Origin: Chamaecyparis obtusa | Taxonomy: Eukaryota; Streptophyta; Pinopsida; Cupressales; Cupressaceae | Length of the DNA: 64,000 nucleotides | NCBI GenBank assembly: GCA_027943335.1 | Contig: BSBK01002798.1 | Span: 1,054,001 to 1,118,000, forward strand | Direction: 5' to 3' | Part shown: positions 44,351 through 56,511 of the stretch, piece after piece | How positions within the stretch are numbered: the first letter of the stretch is position 1 | How the letters are laid out: every line of letters begins with the position of its first letter | The notes under the pieces: generated by a model | The model's input: the letters and a program-made list of their open reading frames with translations, nothing else | The model's database searches: none | What the model was told of the DNA's origin: nothing | Position numbers and translations under genes: made by a program

Positions 44351-44795
44351 CTCATGATAAACAGAAAATCACATTTATCATTGAGCTTATCCACGGTCAA
44401 GAACTAACACAAAAGGAACCTTAGGATCACCTATATGATCCTCCGCACGGAAGTTTACTCAAGAGAGGAAAAGATATCTCAATATTTTGTTCTACGATTG
44501 GCGGGTCATAAAAACCTCATCAACACTATAGCCTTTACCTCATTCCTCATTCAACCATCTATGCTATTCAGAATGGACAACTCACTTTGTTTTCTTATGC
44601 TCTTCAAAAGGCCACTATCTCAGCTACTTATAAATCCAAACTCATGCATTAAATCCAATGCTGGACTTTGATATAAATGCACTCTACTTAGAAGATCTGG
44701 GTTTGTGTCCAATCTACAACTTCCTAAGGGTTTTCATCCTTAGAAACTAGTCACTAACAATCAGCAACAAGAAGAAATTGCTTCAATATAATATT

Positions 44796-47745
44796 TATAA
44801 CATCCCTCCGAAGCAACTTTTCTGAAACAGTGGTTTTTGGTTTATTGTGCCCTAAATGGTTTTGGTATCTGAAACAGTGGTTTCTGGTTTATTGTGCCCT
44901 AAATGGTTTTTGGTTTCTGAAACAGTGATTTCTCATTTATTGTGCCCTAAATGGTTTTTGGTTTTTGAACTAATGGCTTCTGGTTTATTGTGCCCTAAAT
45001 GGTTTCTGGTTTCATGCTTCGTTAATTCTGAAAATGTCAATTTCTCTTATTGTTAATTAATTATCAATAGAATGAAAGATTTTGAATGCCATGTGCCATA
45101 ATAATCAATCTAGATCTAGATTAGATGCTTTATATCTTAATTTATGGAAACAAGGAAATTAATAAATGGACTAACTACTTCCGTGTGGAAATGGATGCAG
45201 GAGCATCAGGGACTCCGAGAAAGGGGGAAAAGATAACACCAGGAAAGAGGGAAAGAATAGAGAGAGACCAGATGAGGAACTGGTATTCCGAGAAATGGTA
45301 AGGGACTCTGGAGTGTCCAATTGACCCACCCTAGTAGACATTGCTCGACAAGTTGTCATGCCCTGAGTTCATCGGCAATAACCTTGAATCGGTCAACGTC
45401 GTTGATAAGCAACGACCGCATTAGCGATATCATTATCGCAATGATATCTTTGCACTTGAGTAGATTTATTATGTAAGCCTTTCCATAATTATCGCGAGAA
45501 ATTTTTAAAACACAAATATGATTTTATGTAAATCTTTAATATAACCTCAATCGTGATATATTAGTAAGTTAAGGTATTCATGTTATAAATGTTCCCTTTT
45601 GTGCTTTATTTTACCATAACTTGAGTCATAGACATCAATATTGATGACCAAACGTATGTGTACGTGTTTGGGTTCCTTTTGGGTCAATTCTAGAAAAGTA
45701 TTTGATCATGTAATAGTCTTCTATCTTTACTATGAGAATTGAAACATGAACGCTGTCTTATCTTTATTCTATACTTTTATTTGCCGACCACTCCTTGTAT
45801 CAATCACCATAAGTTCGCCACCCTTTTCATGCCGCTAACTCATTGAAATTAAACCGGCATGAAATGTTTCTTTTAATCTTTTAATTTCATATAGTTGGTA
45901 AGCTCGGCACCTTAGAGAAGGGTGGTTTTTCTTTTGTTGCGCTTGTGAGCATATTCCAACAACACGTAGGATGAGGGCGGAAATTTAGAGTAGTCCACCA
46001 CCTTAGGTTCTGTAAGAAGTTAGGCATTAAGGGACGTTTTTGGTATAAGGAAGCGGATTAATATTGATCTTGAAAAGGGGGGCGGAAAAAGAAAGAACAA
46101 AAAAACGGAAGTAGGAAGGGTGGCCAAGGAAACCGAAAGCCTAAGCAGACGTACAAAGCTGGAGACATCAGTCCAGGCATGGATATTCAATTTCTCATAA
46201 GCTTTCGTTTTGAGTTTTGGAATGCTTGTTTCACTTATCGGGACTGGTTATCTCCCTACAGCTGCTTCCACGTTTTTGGTAGTCACGTAATTTGTTAAAT
46301 ACAATAGCTTAGCTCCATTTATGTAAGTCAAGAACACTAAAGGAGAATGTTGTCTTTCTTTCTTGTCTTTTCTGGCTTCTCGGTGTTGAATATCTTTACC
46401 AGCTGAATGATAAACTTCTTAAGAGTCAGTATAGTATTCAGAAGGAGTGTCATAAATTGTTCTTTCCTTCGTATTGTGAATTTCATGAACTCTCTGTTGT
46501 ATTCCGCACTTCTTCTTAGACCTTTCTAGCTTCTCTGTGTCGTAGGTTACCCAGCCATTGATTATCCTTAAGAAATGCCAGTATAGTAGCGAAAGGTGTT
46601 TCATTGATGTGTCATCTTCGTTTAGTTTTGTGGCTATCCGACTCCATTCTCTGTTGCGTCATATTTAACCAGTCAAACCGTTCTTAAGACGGCTGAGAAC
46701 AAAACAAAAGTCCTTATTAATCTCAGTCTTGAAGGTCAAGCTTAGGACCTAGGATTGAGTGGAATTCTAGCTTATAGTATACCGCACCAATAGGAATTGG
46801 AAGCCATTAACTCTTACACCTGCCTTACAGGGCACTACAGTTTTCCTATTTTGCCTTTCGTTTTTTTAACAGGAATGAATTATGCAGTTCAATAGCTGCT
46901 TAAGCGATGTATCCAATTTATGTTCTTGGAATGCCAAAGAGGTGGTGTCAATAAGGTAGCAAACATTAGACACCTGGCAGCATCTTGCAAGGTTAGCAAG
47001 CCAAAATCTAAAACTGTACCAACAAATAGACGTCTGGTCCAGTATATGTAAATAAAATAAACAGAGCACTAAATTCATTGACCCTTGCATTAAGGAAGTA
47101 AGTCAGATAGGGTGGGAAATTGGATTAAGACTCAGTTGAGTGGAAAAAACCTTGGCCAAGGGTTCACCAGTAGATGGTGAAAACAATTTCCTAGAAACCC
47201 AGATACTCTCTTAGACAGGCGTTATGCCAAGGTAGCAGACGTTGCAGGGAATAACCGTCTAAGGTAGTAGGGTTCCACCAGTTCCAGATGACTTGTCGTC
47301 TTGATCTATTCTTTCCTTTGCATAGGGCCGGGTCCATCTCAGCAAGAGATGGGCAAGGGTGGAACACATTGTATTCCTTGGTTGGGTGGTTAAACGCCCT
47401 GGTGTTACCTTTTACCTTGTACAGACATCCATGATCCTTTCTGCTTGTACAAACAGACATGTAAAACTGTGAGTAATTCCCTTCTCATCTTTTATTATAT
47501 GAATGGTACTTTACTTGCTCATTAGTAATAAGAATTGATTAAAAGTTGGAATTAAACATTACTCTAGCTTCTCTATATATGTTGCAAAAATATTTATACT
47601 TCAGTTATTTCATTATTGTTATGATTGATGCTTAAACCTTTATGATTCAGTATATGATCAAAAAAAAAATGTCTCTAAGCGCATTGTGAATATTTGTCAT
47701 TGTTCTTTAGCAAACATTTTGTATTCCGATTTGATGGTTATTACA
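44796..47745 (+). repeat. 5' LTR of the large gypsy element
   Basis: 2950 bp, starts TATAACATCC (eroded TG) and ends ATTACA. It contains four 48-bp repeats near its start (44822-45012) and no coding function; its open frames are not conserved between the two LTRs. Confidence 0.93.
44822..45012 (+). repeat. 48-bp tandem repeats in U3, 5' LTR
   Basis: Four units start at 44822, 44869, 44917 and 44965, each with TTTATTGTGCCCTAAATGG. This subrepeat near the LTR start could act as a promoter or enhancer array. Confidence 0.95.
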
Positions 47746-47747
47746 TA

Positions 47748-47759
47748 TGGTATCAGAGC
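47748..47759 (+). other. Primer-binding site
   Basis: TGGTATCAGAGC, the initiator tRNA-Met type, lies two bases after the 5' LTR. Confidence 0.92.
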
Positions 47760-47844
47760 GACCAGGTTCAGCACTGGACCTAGGCTCACATAAACAGTAA
47801 ACTTAGAAGTCAAAACTGATCAAGGCATTTTGGTTTTTGCCGGG

Positions 47845-48180
47845 ATGCCGATTATGATCCACACTAAACGAAAGAGGGTCAGAGACCCACTTACCATAAA
47901 GCTAGCCAATGCTTTGTATAGAGACTATGACTATTCCCAGTGTGAACCTCCACTTGATGAAGAGACCCTTGCATCAACCTTAGAAAGAATCGAGAAGCAA
48001 AGACGTGCTTCGACACCGGCGATTAGGGCTAAAGTTAAAGCAGCCCTATTGGCCAAACATAAACTAGCTGAAGAACCGAAGGTTGCAGTAACCAATCCTC
48101 CAGATGACAGGAAGACATCATCACCTGCTGCAAAAAAAAAAAATCCATCTCTAGTAGTTCCCGAGAAAGGGCAGCCCTAG
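47845..48180 (+). CDS. Short ORF upstream of gag (ORF0), intact
   Basis: ATG 47845 opens 111 codons to TAG 48178 with no interruption, between the primer site and gag. The product is basic and low in hydrophobic residues: HTKRKRVRDPLTIKLANALY at the start, PPLDEETLASTLERIEKQRR in the middle and a Lys/Pro-rich tail with a run of seven or more A codons (AAAAAA near 48131). I recognise no domain. A predicted helix with alternating Glu/Arg (LERIEKQRR) could mediate binding. It is uninterrupted although gag-pol carries 12 stops, which may be chance given its length. It might be a real accessory protein of this element family or an out-of-frame gag leader. Confidence 0.5.
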   Translation: MPIMIHTKRKRVRDPLTIKLANALYRDYDYSQCEPPLDEETLASTLERIEKQRRASTPAIRAKVKAALLAKHKLAEEPKVAVTNPPDDRKTSSPAAKKKNPSLVVPEKGQP

Positions 48181-48217
48181 ATAGGATGCTTATGCAAACA
48201 TTGTAAACAAAAAAAAA

Positions 48218-48346
48218 ACAATTTTGGCTAGTTATTTTTAAAAGGAAGCAATTTTGGCTTGTTATTGTAAAGGAAACAATTTTGGCTTGTTATTGTAAAG
48301 GAACACATTTTGGCATGAATAAAAGAAAACAATTTTGTGTTGTGTA
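48218..48346 (+). repeat. 28-bp tandem repeats before gag
   Basis: Four to five imperfect units built on CAATTTTGGCTTGTTATTG and TAAAGGAA lie in the untranslated stretch between ORF0 and gag. Confidence 0.9.
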
Positions 48347-48461
48347 ATCTTGGTCATTAAATTCTTAAAAACTAAGGAAGATGTGTATTCTTGTAAACCA
48401 TTTAATGTTATGATTATATAGTTAGAAAATTAAATCTTGGTTTGTAACAGGTCTTCAAACA

Positions 48462-49799
48462 ATGGAGCACTCCCAAGAAGAAAACCGAGCAAAAGCACCT
48501 AGATCCCCACATAGAAAATTGGATCAACTCTTGCAGATGATGCAAGAAACACAGAATCGAATATGGAATTTAGAACAGAAGATCCATGATATGGATGAAA
48601 CTGAGGGTAGGAGAACCGAGTATCAATCTAAACACAGGGAAAATCAATGCCAACAAACTAGTGCTGATAAGGAAGCGCAATCACAGAATAGAACTCAAAA
48701 CTTAGAAAACCCTTGGGTGAGAATCATCCCTGAAGACATGAAGAAAATAAAATCCCCACAATATGATGGTACCATTCTAGGGGAAGCCGTTGAAGCCTGG
48801 CTGACCGGAATGGAGAAGTACTTTAACATCAAAAACTACTCTGAAACGTAGAAAGTTGTGTGGGGTTCCTATCAACTGATAGGAGAAGTTGCGGGTTGGT
48901 AGGAAAGCAAGATGTCCGAATTACAACTACAACCAACTAGGGTTACTTGGAATCAGTTTGTCGAGTAATTTCGGCAAAGATGGCTGCCGCAATTCTTCTA
49001 TGAACAAAAGTTAGCAGAATTCCAGGATCTCAAGCAAGGTGAAATGACCGTGAATGAATACTCAGAAAAGTTCACCCGGTCATTGAAGTACGTACCTCAG
49101 TTGCAGGCTGATAAGAAGTTTTGTTTAAGGAAATATCTTATGGGCCTGAATAATCAGATAGGAGGACCTGTTGACGTCCTTGCTCCAGCTAATGTCACAG
49201 AAGCTTATGAGAAGGCCGTACGTCAGGAATCAAAACTTAGAAAAGATTATTCTATCCGTGACAAGAGTCGGAAGAGAGGGAAATGGACTCCAACCCCTCA
49301 GACTTTAAAACGAAGAAATGACAGGGAAGTAAGCAACTTCAAAGGGAACAAGAAGTTTAAGGGAAATAGGTCAGATTTCCGATAGAATAAGAAAGGTGTT
49401 ACTATCAACCCAAGAGGAAACGACAATCAAGGCAAGGCAATCGAGAAAAGAGGACCACCGGGGGGATGTTTCACCTGTGGAGGGGAACATTATGCTGATC
49501 AATGCCCAACCAAGACACCAGGTGTACAGATGCTGAGGAATCCCCTTCCAAATCAGCAAACAGCTTTTCAGTAGAGAATACATGCTGCAGTGGATAATAG
49601 GCAGGCTGAATTCCAAATTACTCCCATCGAGGTGACAGGTACGCTCTATGGTAACACTGTATCCATATTAATAGACACAGGGGCTACAGAAAATTTTATT
49701 TCACCTAAAATGCTTAGTAGATTTCGCAAGAGAACTGGGTATATGGCTGAGTCTTGGACTATTGAATATGCCAACCGTACAAGAGCTCGAGTAGAGTAA
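48462..49799 (+). pseudogene. Gypsy gag and start of protease
   Basis: ATG 48462 (MEHSQEENRAKAPRSPHRKL) opens a frame that stays the same to 53039. The gag domain is clear: IKSPQYDGTILGEAVEAWLT, MEKYF, VTWNQFVE, FRQRWLPQFF and MTVNEYSEKF. A basic region and a knuckle reading CFTCGGEHYADQC (CX2CX4HX4C) follow. Stops are at 48849, 48900, 48966, 49383, 49572 and 49797. The protease motif ILIDTGATENFIS near 49665 keeps its DTG. Gag forms particles and protease processes the polyprotein. Confidence 0.9.
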
Positions 49800-51170
49800 T
49801 GCCTGTTTGAGGCTAGAGTCGAACTTTTGAGTTTTACCACAAAGGTTAACTTATTTGTGGCACCCTTAGGATCATATGATATTATATTAGGAATGAAATG
49901 GCTATGGCAACACCGAGCGAAGGTGGATTGCTTCAACATAACAGTTGAATGCCTGGATGATGTAGGCCATGTGGTACATCTTCGGGGTATTGGAAAGGAA
50001 GTTAAACTAAGACAACTGACCACGTCGCAGCTTCGATGAAAAGAGAAAAAAGGGTGCCGTATGTTTGTAGTCAAAATGGAAGATTTGAATGAGTCCACGA
50101 ATGACAACCATCATGGTAAGCAACGTATGGATAATACCAAAAGGCACGATGTTTTGAGGATGAATGATGAAGGCAAAACAAAGAAGACCTTTGAAGAAGA
50201 ATATCCTTATCTTAAGGATTTTCAAGATGTGTTTCTCGAGGATTTGCCTGGAATACCTCTAAAGCGAATTTTTTATTTTTCCATTAACCTTATACTAGGA
50301 GCTGAGCCAATATCCAAAGCTCCCTATAGAATGACCACTGTTGAATTGATGGAACTAAAGGCTCAATTGCAGGAATTGTTAGATAAGGGGTTGATTCACC
50401 CTAGTGTGTCCCCATGGGGTGCTCCTATCATTTTTGTTCAGAAAAAGGATGGAACCCTTCATCTTTGCATCAACTATCAAATGCTAAATAAGGTTACAAT
50501 TAGGAACAAATATCCTTTACCTCGCATTGATGACTTGTTTGATCAGATGCGAGGAGCCACAATTTGCTCTAAGATAGATCTGCGGTCAAGATATCATCAA
50601 CTTAGGCTCAAGGATGAGGATATTCCAAAAACGGCTTTTCGAACTCAGTACAGTCATTACGAGTTCACGGTTCTTTCTTTTGGTTTAACAAATGCACCGG
50701 CAACCTTCATGAACCTGATGAATAGCATATTTCACGATTGTCTAGACAAATTTGTCTTGGTGTTCCTTGATGACATTTTGATTTACTCCACGAACGAGGA
50801 AGAACACCTGCATCATCTTCACTTAGTTCTACAGCATCTACGAGAGCATAAACTCTATGGCAAGTTATCAAAATGTACCTTCTTCTAGAAGGAAGTACAA
50901 TATCTTGGGCATATAATTTCTGCACAAGGGATAGCCATTGACCCAGCTAAAATTAAGGCTATATTAGAATGGCTTGTTCCTCGCAATGTACAGCAGGTCA
51001 GAAGCTTTATGGGATTAGCCGGTTATTATAGAAAGTTTGTACTAAATTTTTCCAGAGTGGCTTACTCCATCACTTCTCTTCAACGGAAAGGGAAACGATT
51101 TGAGTGGACAAAAAAGTGCTAGCAAGCTTTTCAGCTACTCAAAAATAAACTAACCACTGCACCCATCTTG
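49800..51170 (+). pseudogene. Gypsy protease end and reverse transcriptase
   Basis: Same frame as gag. After LGSYDIILGMKWLWQH (protease end) and a stop at 50037, RT runs as [81 protein letters not shown] and [15 protein letters not shown], with catalytic FLDDILIY near 50763. Stops at 50886 and 51120 interrupt the connection region that continues with [10 protein letters not shown]. Some conserved positions have changed, for example R in CINYQMLN where D-R is common. Confidence 0.92.
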
Positions 51171-51600
51171 AAGGTTCCCGATCCCGAAGGCCAATTCTTA
51201 GTAGTCACTGATGCCTCTAGCGAAGGGCTGGGAGGGGTGTTGATGCAGGGTGGGCGAGTAATCGCATATGAATCACGAAAGCTCAAGAATTATGAGATGA
51301 ACTATGTGCCACATGATTTAGAATTGGCTGTAATTGTGCACGCCTTGCAGAAATGGCGGCATTATTTGTTGGGAAAACCTTTTGAGCTCAAATCAGATCA
51401 TCAAGGATTAAAGTATATCTTTACTCAACCTAATCTGAATGCACAACCACGAAGATGGATGGAACTCATCTCAGACTATGACTTTGAAATTAATTATATT
51501 AAGGGAAAGGAAAATTGGGTGGCGGATGCATTAAGCTATAGATGGTATATCTCTGCAATCGCATCTATTCATACCAATTTCAGACAGTAAGTCCTTCAGA
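51171..51600 (+). pseudogene. Gypsy RNase H domain
   Basis: One open stretch of about 140 codons carries FLVVTDASSEGLGGVLMQGG, the first catalytic Asp context, then LELAVIVHALQKWRHYLLGK with the catalytic Glu, FELKSDHQGL and the ending NWVADALSYRW. It ends at a TAA (51588). This is the least damaged domain of the element. Confidence 0.92.
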
Positions 51601-53039
51601 AATCTGGTGATGACACATTTTACAAACAAGTTAAAGAGGCCCTTCAACACAACCCTCAAGACCACAGGTACGAGGGATTTAAATTTGAAACCAATGGGTT
51701 GTTGAGATTTGAAGGTCGAATGTACATTCCTGATTTAGATGAATTAAGGGACTTAGTGTGGAAAGAAATACACACCGCACCATACTCAAGACACCCTGGA
51801 CTTACAAAACTCCTAGCGGACGTCAAGCCTTTATATTTCTGGCCAGGTATGAAGAAGGACGTCGTCAAGTTTGTGGCCAGTTGTCTAGAATGCCAAAGAG
51901 TGAAGGCGGAACACCAACATCCCGCAGGTCTACTTCACCCCCATGCCATACCAGAATGGAAGTGGCAGGTAATCAGCATGGACTTTGTCCAAGGATTACC
52001 TATGTCACGAAACAAACATAACACCATACTTGTTGTAGTAGACAAACTTACCAAGGTAGCCCATTTTATTCCCGGAAACTTAACAGATGGAGCACCCATC
52101 ATAGCCCGAAAATTTGTGCAAGAAATATTTAGACTTCATGGTGTGCCAGAAAAGATCATTTCTAATAGGGATGTCAGGATGACATCCAGATTCTGGCAGA
52201 CACTTTTTACCGCTTTAGGCACTCAGCTTAATATCAATTCAGCCTACCACCCTGAAATAGATGGTCAAACAGAGTGAGTCAACCAAATCTTGGAAGACCT
52301 TCTTAGGATGTATAGTATGGATCAGCAATACAAACGGGAGGAATATTTACCGTTGGTGGAATTTGCTTATAATAACACCTACCAGTCATCCATCAAAATG
52401 GCACCATTTGAAGCATTGTACGGTAGGAGGTGCAGAACTCCTATCAGCTGGTATAAGCTAGAAGATAGGATAATCCTCAGACCCAATATGCTATCCGAAA
52501 TGGAAGGTCAAGTCAAGATTATCCGACAAAGATTGGTAGAAGCTAGTGATCGGCAGAAAAGCTCTGTGGATGCAAAGCGGATGCCCCGACATTTTGAAGT
52601 TGGGGACAGGGTACTTTTACGAGTCAAACCACAGAAAAGTGCCATCACTTTTGGAAAATCCTCCAAATTAGCACCAAGATATGTTGGACCCTTCGAAGTT
52701 CTAGAGATTGTTAATCGAGTTGCCTACAGAATTGCTCTACCACCAGCTCTTGCCTAGATGCATAATGTTTTTCATGTTTCTTATCTTAAGAAATATGTAT
52801 CAAACTTTTCTCATATGATTGATTGGAATTCTTTGCAGATGCGAGACCCAGGGGTGGTCACAGTCGAGCCCATCAGGATGCTCGAGGTTCGTAAACTCCG
52901 CTTACAAAACAAAGACATCAAGCAATGTAAGGATCAATGGAACCAGTATTTTGAAGACAATGCCACGTTGGAAGATTATGATGAGATTCATCAACAATTT
53001 CCTTATTTGTTTAATGCATATAATCAAATTGATATGTAG
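51601..53039 (+). pseudogene. Gypsy integrase with chromodomain-like tail
   Basis: The frame continues. The zinc-binding part reads HPGLTKLLADVKPLYFWPGM and CLECQRVK. The core has ISMDFVQGLPMS, IISNRDVRMTSRFW and HPEIDGQTE. The second catalytic Asp, normally in S-D-R-D/G, is Asn here (AAT at 52164-52166), so the active site is lost. Stops occur at 52275 and 52755. GPFEVLEIV marks the GPY/F region and MHNVFHVSYLKKYV the usual linker. The tail (VEPIRMLEVRKLRLQNKDI, TLEDYDEIHQQFPYLF) resembles a degraded chromodomain. The terminal stop is at 53037. Confidence 0.92.
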
Positions 53040-53122
53040 ACAATGTTCTTGTTATCAATGTATATATTTGTTAAGGTTTGATTTTCAATCATCGAGGACG
53101 ATGATTCATAACGGATAGGATA

Positions 53123-56043
53123 TGTAACATCCCTCTGAAGCAACTTTTCTGAAACAGTGGTTTCTAGTTTATTGTGCCCTAAATGGTTTTGGTTTCTGAA
53201 ACAGTGGTTTCTGATTTATTGTGCCCTAAATGGTTTTTGGTTTCTGAAACAGTGGTTTCTGGTTTATTGTGCCCTAAATGGTTTTTGGTTTCTAAAACAG
53301 TGGTTTCTAGTTTATTGTGCCAATGCTAATTTCTGTTATTGTTAATTAATTATCAATAGAATGAAATATTTTGAATGTCATGTGCCATAATAATCTATCT
53401 AGATCTAGATTAGATGCTTTATATCTTAATTTATGGAAACAAGGAAATTAATAAATGGACTAACTACTTCTGTGTGGAAGTGGATGCAGGAGCGACAACG
53501 ACTCCGAGAAAGGGGAAAAAGATAACACCGGGAAAGAGGGAAAGAATAGAGAGAGATTAGATGAGGAACTAGTATTCCAAGAAATGGTAAGGGACTCTGG
53601 AGTGTCCAATTGACCCACCCTAGTAGACATTGCTCGACAAGTTGTCATGCCTTGAGTTCACTGACAATAACCTTGAATCGGTAAACGTCATTGATAAGCA
53701 ATGACCGCATTCGCGATCTCATTATTGCAATGATATCTTTGCATTTGACTAGATTTATTATGTAAGCCTTTCCATAATTATTGTGGGAAATTTTAAAAAC
53801 ACAAATATAATTCTATGTAAATCTTTAATATAACCTCAATCCTGATATATTAGTAAGTTAAGGTATTCATATTATAAATGTTCCCTTTTGTGCTTTATTT
53901 TACCATACCATGAGTCATAGACATCAATGTTGATGACCAAACGTATGTGTACGTGTTTGGGTTTTTTTTTGGGTCAATTCTAGAAAAGTATTTGATCATG
54001 TAATAGTCTTCTATCTTTACTATGAGAATTGAAACATGAACGCTGTCTTATCTTTATTCTATACTTTTATTTGCCGACAACTCCTTGCATCGGTCACCAT
54101 AAGTTTGCCACCCTTTTCATGCCGCTAACTAATTGAAATTAAACCGGCATGAAATGTTTCTTCTAATCTTTTAATTTCATATAGTTGGTAAGCTCGGCAC
54201 CTTAGAGAAGGGTGGTTTTTCTTCTATTACACTCGTGAGCATATTCCAACAACACGTAGGATGAGGGCGGAAATTTAGAGCAGTCCACCACCTTAGGTTC
54301 CGTAAGAAGTTAGGGATTAAGGGACGTTTTTGGTATAAGGAAGCGGGTTAATCTTGAAAAGGGGGGCGGAAGAAGAAAGAAGGAAAAAAAGACGGAAGTA
54401 GGAAGGGTGGCCAAGGAAACCGAAAGCCTAAGCAAACGTACAAAGCTGCAGACATCAGTCCAGGCATGGATATTCAATTTCTCATAAGCTTTCGTTTTGA
54501 GTTTTGGAATGCTTGTTTCACTTATCGGGACTGGTTATCTCCCTACAGCTACTTCCACGTTTTTGGTAGTCACGTAATTTGTTAAATACAATAGCTTAGC
54601 TCCATTTATGTAAGTCAAGAACACTAAAGGAGAATGTTGTCTTTCTTTTTTATCTTTTCTGGCTTCTCGGTGTTGAATATCTTTACCAACTGAATGATAA
54701 ACTTCTTAAGAGTCAATATAGTATTCAGAAGGAGTGTCATAAATTGTTCTTTCCTTCGTATTGTGAATTTCATGAACTCTTTATTGTATTCCGCACTTCT
54801 TCTTAGACTTTTCTGGCTTCTCTGTGTCATAGGTTACCCAGCCGTTGATTATCCTTAAGAAATGCCAGTATAGTAGCGAAAGGTGTTTCATTGACGTGTC
54901 ATCTTGGTTCAATTTTGTGGCTATCCAACTCCATTCTCTGCTGCGTCATATTTAACCAGTCGAACCGTTCTTAAGACGGCTGAGAACGAAACAAAAGTCC
55001 TTATTAATCTCAGTCTTGCAAGTCAAGCTTAGGACCTAGGATTGAGTGCAATTCTGACTCATAGTATACCACACCAAGAGGAACTGGAAGCCATTAACTC
55101 TTACACCTGCCTTACAAGGCGCTACAGTTTTCCTATGTTGCCTTTCGCTTTTTTTAACAGGAATGCATTATGCAATTCAATAGCTGCTTAAGCGATGTAT
55201 CCAATTTATGTTCTTGGAATGCCAAAGAGGTGGTGTCAATAAGGTAGCAAACATTAGACACCTGGCAGCATCCTACAAGGTTAGCAAGCCAAAATCTAAA
55301 AGCGTACCAACAAATAGACGTTTGGTCTGGTATATGTAAATAAAATAAACAGAGCACTAAATTCATTGACCCTTGCATTAAGGAAGTAAGTCGGATAGGG
55401 TGGGAAATTGGATTAAGACTCAATTGAGTGGAAAAAACCTTGGCCAAGTGTTCACCAGTAGATGGTGAAAACAATTTCCTAGAAACCCAGATACTCTCTT
55501 AGACAAGCATTATGGCAAGGTAGCAGACGCTGCAGGGAATAACCGTCTAAGGTAGTAGGGTTCCACCAGTTCCAGATGACTTGTCGTCTTGATCCATTCT
55601 TTCCTTTGCGGAGGGCCGGGTCCATCTCAGCAAGAGATGGGCAAGGGTGGAACACATTGTATTCCTTGGTTGGGTGGTTAAACGCCCTCGTGTTATCTTT
55701 TCCCTCGTGTAGACATCCATGATCCTTTCTGCTTTTACAAACAGACTTGTAAAACTGTGAGTAATTCCCTTCTCATCTTTTATTATATGAATGGTACTTT
55801 ACTTGAGGTTGCTCATTAGTAATAAGAATTGATTAAAAGTTGGAATTAAACATTACTCTAGCTTCTCTATATATGTTGCAGAAATCTTTATACTTCAGTT
55901 ATTTCATTATTGTTATGATTGATGCTTAAACCTTTATGATTCAGTATATGATCAAGAAATAAATAAAACGTTTCTAAGTGCATTGTGAATATTTGTCATT
56001 GTTCTTTAGCAAACATTTTGTATTCCGATTTGATGGTATTACA
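53123..56043 (+). repeat. 3' LTR of the large gypsy element
   Basis: 2921 bp, TGTAACATCC to TATTACA, collinear with the 5' LTR apart from small indels (one fewer complete 48-bp unit and a short deletion near 54350). Confidence 0.93.
53149..53322 (+). repeat. 48-bp tandem repeats in U3, 3' LTR
   Basis: Units start at 53149, 53196, 53244 and 53292; the last is incomplete. Counterpart of 44822-45012. Confidence 0.93.
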
Positions 56044-56511
56044 ATGTTCTCATAACATGCTCTTGAAGGAAGACAAGGTTCGTTTATAAAGATTCCTCAA
56101 ACTCCAAGTGAACCTCCAAACTCAATGTGGGATAAATCATCCTTTGCTTTTGATTTCTCCTTATGAAGTAGCTTCTCAAACATGTTGGAGAGCTTTATTA
56201 ATTAAAGAGACTTTATATTGTCATTTTATAAAGTCACTTTATGAAAACAACTTAAATACACTTTAACCCCGTTTATGTCGGCATATCATAAAGTCGTTTA
56301 ATATAATTAATATTATTAAAGTTAAACTAGTGTTATCTTTAATAATTTAACTTAAATCATTAAACCCTTGATAATTTCCAATATCAACTAATGGGAATAA
56401 TTCAATAATCCATCCACTTTCCAAATATAGCTATGATGCTAACTGATCACTCGGTGACTTACTATAAATAGTATGAGAAAAAATCCATACTAAAATAAGC
56501 ACCAAAATTTG
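56044..56511. other. AT-rich stretch upstream of the hAT transposase exon
   Basis: No coding sequence. It contains AAAGAGACTTTATATTG and ATAAAGTCACTTTATG boxes like those of the LTR-like fragments at 26.1 and 30.8 kb. No hAT terminus is recognisable here. Confidence 0.35.

Larger units (their letters stand above)
44796..56043 (+). mobile_element. Ty3/gypsy element with about 2.9-kb LTRs, 11.2 kb
   Basis: LTRs at 44796-47745 (2950 bp) and 53123-56043 (2921 bp) enclose a 5377-bp interior with primer site, an upstream ORF, gag, protease, RT, RNase H and integrase. The 3' LTR starts TGTAACATCC; the 5' copy has TATAACATCC. Both end in TTACA. Flanks are ATATT (44791-44795) and ATGTT (56044-56048), one mismatch. 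The long LTRs, a TCGAGGACGATG phrase near the 3' end and a chromodomain-like tail suggest a Tekay/Del-like chromovirus. The reading frame has 12 internal stops, so it is inactive. Confidence 0.93.

Noticed and set aside
44435..44671. Plus-strand ORF before the large gypsy element
   Set aside because: No recognisable domain in any frame and no continuation on either side; likely chance in LTR-like flanking sequence.
44856..45056. ORF with internally repeated peptide in the 5' LTR
   Set aside because: The peptide repeat simply mirrors the 48-bp DNA repeat and the corresponding 3' LTR frame differs, so it is not a coding sequence.
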